A stretch of DNA of 44,817 bases from Paludibacter sp. (GTDB lineage: Bacteria; Bacteroidota; Bacteroidia; Bacteroidales; Paludibacteraceae): contig JAURYY010000189.1 of assembly GCA_030653695.1 (NCBI GenBank), forward strand, positions 1 through 44,817, read 5' to 3'. The notes below the pieces were generated by a model that saw only the letters and a list, made by a program, of their open reading frames with translations, had not been told where the DNA came from and did not search any database. A program made the translations under genes and the position numbers. Numbering within the stretch: position 1 is the first letter of the stretch; the number at the start of each line of letters is the position of its first letter. This document shows, in pieces, positions 36,973 to 44,817 of this stretch.

Positions 36973-38316
36973 TCAAAATAATCCACCATAAATTAATCCC
37001 GAAACGGTAGCCATACTAATAACCAACAATACAAAAACCGCTGTTTTTTTTATTCCAAGAACTCCTCGAATTACCAGCATATTAGGCAACGACAACGATG
37101 GACCGGCTAACAACAGAGCCAGTGCCGGACCTTTGCCCATTCCCGATGTTATCAAACCTTGAAGTATTGGCACTTCGGTTAAGGTTGCAAAATACATAAA
37201 TGCACCTACTACTGAAGCAAAAAGATTAGAAAAAAATGAATTGCCGCCTACCAATGCCACAATCCACTCATTCGGCATGATCCCTGCAATGGTTTTTCCA
37301 TCATGCGTTGAACCCAACAAAAATCCCGCTACAACTACACCAATAGCGAGTAAAGGTAAAATTTGTTTAGCATAACCCCATGTTGAAAGTGTCCACTCTT
37401 TGTTGTCCGGATTCTTTTTGTCGAGAAGTGTTATAATAGTCAATGCAGCAATTCCCGCAATCATGGGAACTATCGGAATTAGTTCCCTATTCTGAATAAA
37501 TTGATTTGCTAATACAATCGATGCACCGGTTGCCAAAGTAGCATAAAACACCCATTGCCATTTTATTTTCAGAATATATAGGAGTGAAAAAACCAGCTGT
37601 AAACTAAAAAACCCTGTAATAAACCATTTATAAGCCCACAAGTAATACCAAACGCTTGAAACATCTCCGCTTGAGGGTGCACCCCAGTTTGCAAAAACAA
37701 GAATCAGCACCAATGTGAAAAAGTGAAAAGATGTTTGCCATATAGGACGTTTCTCTGGTTCAAGTTCAATATTCTTTTGTTCATCACGCTTCGCTTTTTC
37801 TTCTTTTCGATAAATGAACGACATGATTACGCCAATAATCACACTGAATGAAATGGCTCCAATGGTTCGCGCCATACCCATTTCGAAACCTAAAATACGC
37901 CAGGTAAGTATAATGGCAAGAATATTAATAGCCGGACCGGAATATAAAAAAGCGATAGCCGGACCTAAGCCGGCACCGCGTTTGTGAATACTTGAAAACA
38001 GTGGTAATATGGTGCAACTGCATACAGCTAATATTGTTCCCGAAACAGCTGCGACCGAATATGCCAACCATTTTTGGGCATTAGCTCCAAAATACCTGAG
38101 TACCGATCCCTTACTTACGAAAACGGAGATGACGCCTGCGATAAAAAATGCAGGCAAAAGGCATAGTATAAGGTGTTCACGGGCATACCATTTTACAAGG
38201 TCGAAAGATGCTGCAACAGCCGTATTAAACCTCATACTTTCGATGGGAAGAAAAAATGCCGTACCGAATAATACAGTAATCAAAAGCAGCATCTTTAATT
38301 CGTGTTTTGTTTCCAT
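36973..38316 (-). CDS. Permease (DUF318/UPF0718 family, ArsP-like)
   Basis: VCSCTILPLFSSIHKRGAGLGPAIAFLYSGPAINI; many TM segments. Confidence 0.82.
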   Translation of the reverse strand: METKHELKMLLLITVLFGTAFFLPIESMRFNTAVAASFDLVKWYAREHLILCLLPAFFIAGVISVFVSKGSVLRYFGANAQKWLAYSVAAVSGTILAVCSCTILPLFSSIHKRGAGLGPAIAFLYSGPAINILAIILTWRILGFEMGMARTIGAISFSVIIGVIMSFIYRKEEKAKRDEQKNIELEPEKRPIWQTSFHFFTLVLILVFANWGAPSSGDVSSVWYYLWAYKWFITGFFSLQLVFSLLYILKIKWQWVFYATLATGASIVLANQFIQNRELIPIVPMIAGIAALTIITLLDKKNPDNKEWTLSTWGYAKQILPLLAIGVVVAGFLLGSTHDGKTIAGIMPNEWIVALVGGNSFFSNLFASVVGAFMYFATLTEVPILQGLITSGMGKGPALALLLAGPSLSLPNMLVIRGVLGIKKTAVFVLLVISMATVSGLIYGGLF

Positions 38317-38339
38317 TTAGTTTTTTGTTAAATAATTAT

Positions 38340-38359
38340 TGTTCGTAACAATACGAACA
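38340..38359. promoter_or_regulatory. Candidate ArsR operator 1 upstream of permease
   Basis: TGTTCGTA-acaa-TACGAACA, perfect 8-bp arms. Confidence 0.8.
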
Positions 38360-38483
38360 TTTTGGGTAAAAAAAATTTCTTGTGTAGCAATGATCGTATA
38401 TGTAAGTCGAAACCATTAAAAAAAAACTTTATACGCGGCTTTTTGCATCGTGAATGCATTCAATATAAAAAAATCAGAGATGA

Positions 38484-39182
38484 TTATAAGAAGAAAATCA
38501 CCACATAATAAATGCCAACGCCGATAAAAATAACCGATACAACACGCCGAAACCAACGCTCAAAAACTTTTATCTGATTGTAAAGTTTTCCTACATTTCC
38601 GACAGCAAAAGCCAATAGCCATGCAAATAAAATAACCGGTAACCCGGTAGCGATAGCAAACAGCACCGGAAGATACAATCCGCTGGCACTGGCTACTGTT
38701 ATTGGAATAAGCATAGCAAAATACAAAACGCCACTGTACGGACAAAATGCCAGTGCGAACGCCATCCCCAATAAAAGCGTACTCCAGTAACTTCCTTTGC
38801 TCTTTTCGCCAATCTTATCGGTTAAGCCCTGAAAACCCGGAAACTTAATTTTTATTATATCGAGCATTAACAACCCGATAATTATTAGTGCCGGACCTAA
38901 TAATTTTTCTCCCCAACCCTGAAAGATGATTGAAATATTTATTTTGCCGGCACCAAAGTATATGATAACTGCCAGTCCGGTGTAACTTATAGCTCTACCC
39001 AGTGTATAAACTAATCCGTTGATAAAAACCCTGCGGTGATTATCAATATCACGACTGATAAAACCGATAGCTGAAATATTGGTAGCTAAAGGACAAGGAC
39101 TGATGGCTGTCATCAGACCTAAAATAACAGCGGTTACAAAAGCGTATTGCGAATTTTCTAAAATGTTTTGCAAAATCTCCAT
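38484..39182 (-). CDS. ArsG/DsbD-like (sulfite exporter TauE/cytochrome c biogenesis fold) membrane transporter
   Basis: MTAISPCPLATNISAIGFI; LAFCPYSGVLYFAMLIPI; neighbourhood. Confidence 0.75.
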   Translation of the reverse strand: MEILQNILENSQYAFVTAVILGLMTAISPCPLATNISAIGFISRDIDNHRRVFINGLVYTLGRAISYTGLAVIIYFGAGKINISIIFQGWGEKLLGPALIIIGLLMLDIIKIKFPGFQGLTDKIGEKSKGSYWSTLLLGMAFALAFCPYSGVLYFAMLIPITVASASGLYLPVLFAIATGLPVILFAWLLAFAVGNVGKLYNQIKVFERWFRRVVSVIFIGVGIYYVVIFFL

Positions 39183-39201
39183 CTTTCAATATTAAATGGT
39201 A

Positions 39202-39221
39202 ATCCCGATAGCTATCGGGAT
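39202..39221. repeat. Perfect 20-nt palindrome ATCCCGATAGCTATCGGGAT
   Basis: Read directly; intercistronic between CxxC protein and ArsG-like gene. Confidence 0.85.
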
Positions 39222-39236
39222 AAATAGTAAATTAAA

Positions 39237-39662
39237 TTAAAGCAAAGGATCAATTGTTTTCTTCAATTCAGCTCTCCATTTTTTTTGGCTGCTTTTGGCG
39301 TACATAAATCCTTTATCAGTTAAATCAATGCGTTTAGAACCGCTAATAATTAAGAGTGCCTGTCCTTCTACCTGACATTTTTTAGCAAGCTGTTCATTTT
39401 CTTTAGTATCCAGATTTATTGATTTAAAAGTAATCTGCTCCATTTTGAATTGTGAAGGATAAAGTGCTTCAATGGATGTTTTTGTTTCATTTTCAATAGC
39501 ATTACAAGTTATACATCGACGGGTAAAATGAAAATAGTAAACCTCAATTTTTGCTGATTTAACCGATGGGTTTTTAGTTTTTTTGTCTGCAGCAATGCCG
39601 CTAACTGCAAAAAATGATATTGACAAAAAAAGTAATGTGGTTATGGAAAGTAACTTTTTCAT
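39237..39662 (-). CDS. Exported thioredoxin-like protein with CxxC (RRCITCNAIE)
   Basis: Signal peptide; YYFHFTRRCITCNAIENETK. Confidence 0.7.
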   Translation of the reverse strand: MKKLLSITTLLFLSISFFAVSGIAADKKTKNPSVKSAKIEVYYFHFTRRCITCNAIENETKTSIEALYPSQFKMEQITFKSINLDTKENEQLAKKCQVEGQALLIISGSKRIDLTDKGFMYAKSSQKKWRAELKKTIDPLL

Positions 39663-39907
39663 ATTCTGAATATTTTAGTTGTTAGTATTTCTTTCAGTTC
39701 TTCATTAGATGGGACACGTCCTTTAACAACAATTTTTCCATCCACTATCAAAGCCGGTGGTGAAATAACATTGAATTTCATAATTTCCATAATATCTTCC
39801 ACTTTGGTAATCTCTGCACGAATTCCGTATTGTTCAACCACTTCGCGCGTTATTTTTTCAAGTAACTTGCACTTCGGACATCCAGTGCCCAGAATTTTAA
39901 TTTTCAT
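39659..39907 (-). CDS. Thioredoxin-like small redox protein
   Basis: MKIKILGTGCPKCKLLE...VISPPALIVDGKIVVKGRVPS. Confidence 0.88.
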   Translation of the reverse strand: MKIKILGTGCPKCKLLEKITREVVEQYGIRAEITKVEDIMEIMKFNVISPPALIVDGKIVVKGRVPSNEELKEILTTKIFRI

Positions 39908-39936
39908 ATTGATAAAAATTTGTGTGTTTAAACTTA

Positions 39937-40272
39937 TTATTGACTGCAGAAAATGGATTTTTCCTGGCAGTTTTCAAAAAAAGCATTGAAATATTTTTGT
40001 GCTATTGTCCAGTTCTCACGATTGATGCAGTATTTTACTTTGGGTGTTTCAATTTCACCCTGAATCAATCCTGCTTCTTTTAATTCTTTCAAATGTTGCG
40101 ATACTGTGGCTTTAGCTATCGGTAATTCGTTGTGAATATCTCCGAAATAACAACAATCCAACGTAGCTAAAAAATGTAGAATGGTTAGTCGTGCCGGATG
40201 TGCCATAGCTTTTGCAAATCGCGCAAGTTTTTCGTTATCAATTGTATATTCTTTGTTTTTGTAAGAATTCAT
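39937..40272 (-). CDS. ArsR-family transcriptional regulator
   Basis: [52 protein letters not shown]; start at internal Met. Confidence 0.92.
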   Translation of the reverse strand: MNSYKNKEYTIDNEKLARFAKAMAHPARLTILHFLATLDCCYFGDIHNELPIAKATVSQHLKELKEAGLIQGEIETPKVKYCINRENWTIAQKYFNAFFENCQEKSIFCSQ

Positions 40273-40296
40273 TTCCAAATTGTATGAATTGATTGT

Positions 40297-40316
40297 TGTT
40301 CGCAAATATACGAACA
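40297..40316. promoter_or_regulatory. Candidate ArsR operator 2 upstream of arsR
   Basis: TGTTCGCAAATATACGAACA, near-identical to operator 1. Confidence 0.8.
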
Positions 40317-40542
40317 TTATTTACAATGTCATTATAAATTGACTCATTATTTTTTTTTACTTGTTTTTTATCATTCTGAATGTAAAAGGGTGAACATCGG
40401 TTAAAGCAAAACCAATCTGCGTAACTCGTGATTTCGATGTTTTGCATTTTTGTACATTCATATACCTTTAGATCATTTGACAATTGTTCCTTTCACCTCT
40501 CATTAAATTATGCTTATCTTTGCACCCGAAATAAAACACAGA

Positions 40543-41094
40543 ATGAAACGAATAGGAGAAAGAATAAACCGCAAGCGGGAGATGCTGGGATTGCAACTTA
40601 ATGATCTGGCTAAAAAGGTGGGAATAAGTTCAAGCGGATTATCTCAAATAGAAAAATCAAAGGCTTCCCCCTCAATATTTACATTGAAGTTAATTGCAGA
40701 GAATCTTCACACTACAGTAGGGGAGTTAATTGGCGAAAATGAATCGCTTCACAATAACCCTGTTGTACGGAAAGACGAATACAAATTTATTGAAAAAAAC
40801 GTGAGTGGTACCGAAATTTATCTTCTTTCTCAACACGATTTGAGCAAAAAGATGGATACTTATTTACTTCGCTTGATAAAAGGGTCGGATATTGAAGGTT
40901 TTTTTAAGTATTATTCGGGTCAGATTTTCGGGTACATTTTGTGTGGTGAAATTCATTGCATTGTCGAAACAGAATCGTACACTTTGAGCGCAGGCGACAG
41001 TTTTTATCTAAACACAAAGCAGCATTACAAAATATTGAATAATTCGGAGTTGGCGGCTGAATTATTGTGGGTTTTTTCCGGTTCAGGATATTAA
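40543..41094 (+). CDS. XRE-family regulator with C-terminal cupin domain
   Basis: RINRKREMLGLQLNDLAKKVGISSSGLSQIEKSKASPSIFTLKLIAENL; cupin-like C-terminus. Confidence 0.9.
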   Translation: MKRIGERINRKREMLGLQLNDLAKKVGISSSGLSQIEKSKASPSIFTLKLIAENLHTTVGELIGENESLHNNPVVRKDEYKFIEKNVSGTEIYLLSQHDLSKKMDTYLLRLIKGSDIEGFFKYYSGQIFGYILCGEIHCIVETESYTLSAGDSFYLNTKQHYKILNNSELAAELLWVFSGSGY

Positions 41095-41525
41095 TTAGGT
41101 TAAATTATGAATTATTTTGATTTAAAATTAAGTAACACTTCATTTATTAAGTAATAATTTAGTATCTTTGTGCCCGAATTCAGATAAATATTAAATTAAA
41201 AGCTGTAATTTTGTGCCGAGATGTTACAAAAATAGAAATAACCATATCTTTTAGTCAAATAAAAACGAAGCTGATAAAAACTCTGATTAAGACATTGCAA
41301 TTAGTGATAAAAAGAAAATACTATTAATGAATCAGACTTGTCGAAATTTAAGATAGTGGTAAAAAGCAGTAATCAATATTGAAAAGAAAATCCATTTTTT
41401 AGTTAGGGTAAAAAGTAGTGAGGATGTAGAGAAAACCAAGAAATGTGATTTTATTTGTATGAATTTTTTGCTAAAAATATTCCTGTATTAAAAATCAAAT
41501 AGAAAACAATAAATAATAATCAATT

Positions 41526-43415
41526 ATGAATGACTTTTTTAAAACAATGGACAAAAAGCAGGTTTTTTTGCCTGAAGAAGTAAAAACCTTACTGAATGCA
41601 TGTAAGAAGTTCACTGTGTTCGAAACAGTGGAGCAATTAGCTACAGCAGCAGTAGGAGGAGAAAACAGCAATTCCTTTGACGTGAAGTACGATGTTCCGG
41701 GAATAGGCGAATATACAGAGGCAGTTGTGCATAAGGTAACCAATGGTGTTTCGGCAAACTACACCGATGCATACATGCGTCGCAGAGACCCGGACACCAT
41801 GTCGATAGCTGATGACCTACCAAGCGACAAAGAGCGTTTCAGCGATAAATATGGTTATAAATTCGATACCTTGAAAGAAGAAACTTTTGAATGGTTAAAA
41901 AATCAGGAGTTGGCAATATTTTTCTACTTTGCCGGCAATAAAGGCATAGGTATCGGTGGTATTGCAATTGCTCCTGCCAACGCCGGTTTCTTTGCCATGG
42001 GATTAGCCATGTTGCAGCACATTACCCCAATCGATCAACTGGACAGCAAATTTAATATTGATTCAGTAATTTATGTAGCACCTACCTTCCGCCATACGCA
42101 TTTCAAAGGAAAACAAGTAGTGGTTCACAACAGAACTGAAAACAGACATGAAATTTATTCGTATAATCTTTATCCGGGTCCAAGCGCCAAAAAAGGATTA
42201 TACGGAGCGTTATTAACAAAAGGCGAAAGAGAAGGATGGATTACCGCGCATTGTTCTTCGGTACAATCAGTTAGTCCTTATGACAATATTACTACATTCA
42301 TGCACGAAGGCGCAAGCGGAGGTGGAAAAAGTGAAATGCTGCAACATATCTTGCGCGAACCAAACGGACAGGTATTAATTGGCGAAAACCTTGTTACATC
42401 TGAAAGACGCTTGATAAATCTTCCGATTTTCTCTTCTTTTAATCCAATTTCCGATGACATGGCATTATGTCACCCGAGCATTCAGAAACACAATGGAAAA
42501 CTAACCATACTCGATGCCGAAAATGCCTGGTTTATCCGCGTTGACAGTGTAAATGACTACGGAGATGATCCATCGCTCGAAAAAATTACCATCAAAGCAG
42601 TAAAACCCCTGCTATTTCTCAATATTCAGTCAAATCCCGGAGCCACTGCGTTGATCTGGAATCACATTGAAGATGAGCCGGGAAACAGATGTCCAAATCC
42701 ACGCGTGATTGTACCCCGTGATATTGTGCCCAATGTGATTGGCAATCCTGTGTCGGTTGATGTGCGAAGTTTTGGTGTACGCACTCCTCCAAGTTCAGCT
42801 CAACATCCAAATTATGGAATTGTAGGTCTTTTCCATTTGTTACCGCCTGCTCTGGCATGGTTGTGGCGTTTGGTTTCTCCTCGCGGACATGCCAACCCGA
42901 GCATTGTAAGTGCCGGAATTATGGGTTCCGAAGGGGTGGGCTCATACTGGCCCTTTGCCACCGGAAAAATGGTGACGCATGCCAACTTGTTGCTTGAGCA
43001 AATTTTAGCAACACCTGCTACACGTTACACTTTAGTTCCTAACCAGCATGTTGGGGTTTGGAAAGTAGGTTTTAAACCACAGTTGCTGATGCGCGAATAC
43101 CTTACTCGACGCGGAAATGCAAAACTCAGAAGCGATCAGTATAAACCTGCACGCTGTCCGCTGTTAGGTTACGAATTGAATTATGTAACTATTGAGGGCG
43201 CAAAAATTCCTTCGCGTTTCCTGCAAGTGTATAAACAAGATGAAGTTGGTATTGAAGGCTACGATGCAGGTGCTAAAATATTGTATGATTTCTTCAGAAA
43301 AGAACTCCCAAAATATTTGACTCCAGAATTGTCGGAAACAGGCAGAAGAATAATTGAAGCTTGTTTGGCGGATGCTACCATTGAAGAATACAATGCAATC
43401 ATACCCATGAACTAA
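41526..43415 (+). CDS. DUF4914-type, PEP-carboxykinase-like P-loop protein of unknown function
   Basis: FMHEGASGGGKSEMLQHIL; 629 aa. Confidence 0.75.
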   Translation: MNDFFKTMDKKQVFLPEEVKTLLNACKKFTVFETVEQLATAAVGGENSNSFDVKYDVPGIGEYTEAVVHKVTNGVSANYTDAYMRRRDPDTMSIADDLPSDKERFSDKYGYKFDTLKEETFEWLKNQELAIFFYFAGNKGIGIGGIAIAPANAGFFAMGLAMLQHITPIDQLDSKFNIDSVIYVAPTFRHTHFKGKQVVVHNRTENRHEIYSYNLYPGPSAKKGLYGALLTKGEREGWITAHCSSVQSVSPYDNITTFMHEGASGGGKSEMLQHILREPNGQVLIGENLVTSERRLINLPIFSSFNPISDDMALCHPSIQKHNGKLTILDAENAWFIRVDSVNDYGDDPSLEKITIKAVKPLLFLNIQSNPGATALIWNHIEDEPGNRCPNPRVIVPRDIVPNVIGNPVSVDVRSFGVRTPPSSAQHPNYGIVGLFHLLPPALAWLWRLVSPRGHANPSIVSAGIMGSEGVGSYWPFATGKMVTHANLLLEQILATPATRYTLVPNQHVGVWKVGFKPQLLMREYLTRRGNAKLRSDQYKPARCPLLGYELNYVTIEGAKIPSRFLQVYKQDEVGIEGYDAGAKILYDFFRKELPKYLTPELSETGRRIIEACLADATIEEYNAIIPMN

Positions 43416-43663
43416 CAAATTTGAATATTTAAGCAGAAAAACCGCCGGTATCGAAATGAATGCAGAAATCTAAAATAAAGTTGCCATACAATTTTTTAAT
43501 TTTTTGTTTTCTTACCGGTTTTTTTCTGCTACAATTTATTAAAACAACACTTTAACAAATTAAAGTGACAGTTCGATGTTGCTAAATAATTTAGAGGTAA
43601 CCAAAATTACATTTTGTTAGTTATTATCGACGACGAAAAATTTAAATCAAGAAAGATTAACGA

Positions 43664-44629
43664 ATGGTAATCGGAAAAGATGTTGACAAAGCTGCAGGTT
43701 TTATTCGCAATGGCGGACTTGTGGCATTTCCAACCGAAACAGTGTACGGGTTAGGTGCAGATGCACTTAACCCGTTAGCTGTTGCGGCAATTTTCAAGAC
43801 AAAGAAACGTCCAACTTTCGATCCGCTGATTGTGCATATTTCCGATATAGCACAAATTGAGGATTTGTTCGAGAAGCCGATAGCTCCTGTAGTTTACAAA
43901 CTTGCAGCACATTTTTGGCCGGGTCCACTTACCATAGTTCACCGCAAAAGCACATTAGTACCTGACATTGTTACCTCGGGAATGGATACGGTGGCTGTTC
44001 GTATGCCAGCCCATCCGCTGGCACAGGAGCTAATCAGAAAAGCGGGAGTGCCTGTGGCTGCCCCCAGTGCCAACCGTTTTGGGCAACTCAGCCCCACTCG
44101 ACACGAACATGTAGTAAAACAAACAATGGAAATTGATTATCTGTTGGTGGGCGATTATGATATTATTGGCATTGAATCCACCGTATTGTACGTTGATAAT
44201 GAAACCGTCAGCATCCTCCGTCCGGGATATATAACTGCAAAAGATATATTGGAACTTGATCGGAGTATAACCATCATCAATAAAGGCGAAAACTTGAAAG
44301 TATCTTCGCCAGGTTTGCTTAAAAGTCATTATTCACCATTGAAACCTTTGTATTATTTTACGAATGATATGCAGGAATTGCCCGAAAAGTCGGGTTTAAT
44401 TCTTCATCAGATAAGAAAAACAGAACCGATTGCCGAAAAAATCATTTATACATCAAGAACCGGCAATTTGTTCGAAACAGCAGCTAATTTATTTACCGCC
44501 TTACACGCAATGGAAGATAATCCGGCTATTGATACCATATTTATTGAACCTGTACCCGAAACCGGACTGGGAATTGCTATTATGGACAGATTGCGAAAAG
44601 CAACATACCGCTATTCAAAAACGAAATAA
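43664..44629 (+). CDS. Threonylcarbamoyl-AMP synthase (Sua5/YciO/YrdC)
   Basis: GGLVAFPTETVYGLGADA; KKRPTFDPLIVHI; PSANRFGQLSPT; SPGLLKSHYSPLKP. Confidence 0.93.
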   Translation: MVIGKDVDKAAGFIRNGGLVAFPTETVYGLGADALNPLAVAAIFKTKKRPTFDPLIVHISDIAQIEDLFEKPIAPVVYKLAAHFWPGPLTIVHRKSTLVPDIVTSGMDTVAVRMPAHPLAQELIRKAGVPVAAPSANRFGQLSPTRHEHVVKQTMEIDYLLVGDYDIIGIESTVLYVDNETVSILRPGYITAKDILELDRSITIINKGENLKVSSPGLLKSHYSPLKPLYYFTNDMQELPEKSGLILHQIRKTEPIAEKIIYTSRTGNLFETAANLFTALHAMEDNPAIDTIFIEPVPETGLGIAIMDRLRKATYRYSKTK

Positions 44630-44742
44630 ACAAAAAATTGATAATTGGTGGTATTGCAACCATTAGTTTTTTTTAATACCTAAATTCAAGTGTTAAACGC
44701 AACTTTTAACAGATTGAGATTTTTTCGATTATATATTTTTTA

Positions 44743-44775
44743 GGAAAAGAGGAAGAAAGATTCCTTCCCCTTTTC
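44743..44775. terminator. Hairpin (possible terminator)
   Basis: GGAAAAGAGGAAG-aaaga-ttCCTTCCCCTTTTC, imperfect stem. Confidence 0.4.
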
Positions 44776-44817
44776 ACTAATGGAATAAATGTTCGACCTT
44801 TGCATCCTCAATCGCCA

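Noticed and set aside
39202-39221. Palindrome ATCCCGATAGCTATCGGGAT as an ArsR site
   Set aside because: Different sequence from the two TGTTCG-N8-CGAACA sites; CCCGATAGCTATCGGG-type palindromes are a common intergenic repeat in Bacteroidota
21348-43415. Treating pckA and the DUF4914-type protein as duplicate PEPCKs
   Set aside because: The latter shares only a P-loop-like region and lacks the canonical PEPCK motifs seen in pckA
1-44817. rRNA, tRNA or complete prophage
   Set aside because: No recognisable RNA gene signatures; only a single phage-derived remnant (MuF tail), no integrase or structural genes

Overview
Window from an AT-rich Bacteroidota (probably Bacteroidales-like) chromosome, judged from TAnnTTTG promoters and the protein families present. 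Most of it is housekeeping: polA, polyprenyl synthetase, psd, purB, an ABC exporter, a tryptophanase/tyrosine phenol-lyase family enzyme, pckA, dut, parE, tadA, a patatin/beta-barrel protein and Sua5/YrdC. Accessory content: (1) a compact bacterial microcompartment (BMC) operon at 9.3-14.5 kb, minus strand, with one BMC-H, one BMC-T, four BMC-P vertex proteins, a CoA-acylating aldehyde dehydrogenase, an RpiB/LacA-like isomerase and DeoC. This matches the poorly characterised 'sugar-phosphate-utilising' (SPU) class. AldDH and DeoC carry N-terminal helices resembling encapsulation peptides, and no local PduL, alcohol dehydrogenase or kinase is visible. (2) A metallophosphoesterase gene that appears split by a ~1.5 kb AT-rich insertion. 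The insertion carries the 3' remnant of a phage MuF (Mu gpF-like) protein fused to a RelA/SpoT-like toxin-type domain, followed by a small candidate immunity ORF. (3) An arsenic-type operon (ArsR, thioredoxin, CxxC protein, ArsG-like, DUF318 permease) with two near-identical 20-nt operator palindromes. (4) A cupin/XRE regulator followed by a DUF4914 PEPCK-like P-loop protein with a long leader. (5) A candidate attenuator upstream of the tryptophanase-family gene. No rRNA, tRNA or CRISPR array was recognised.
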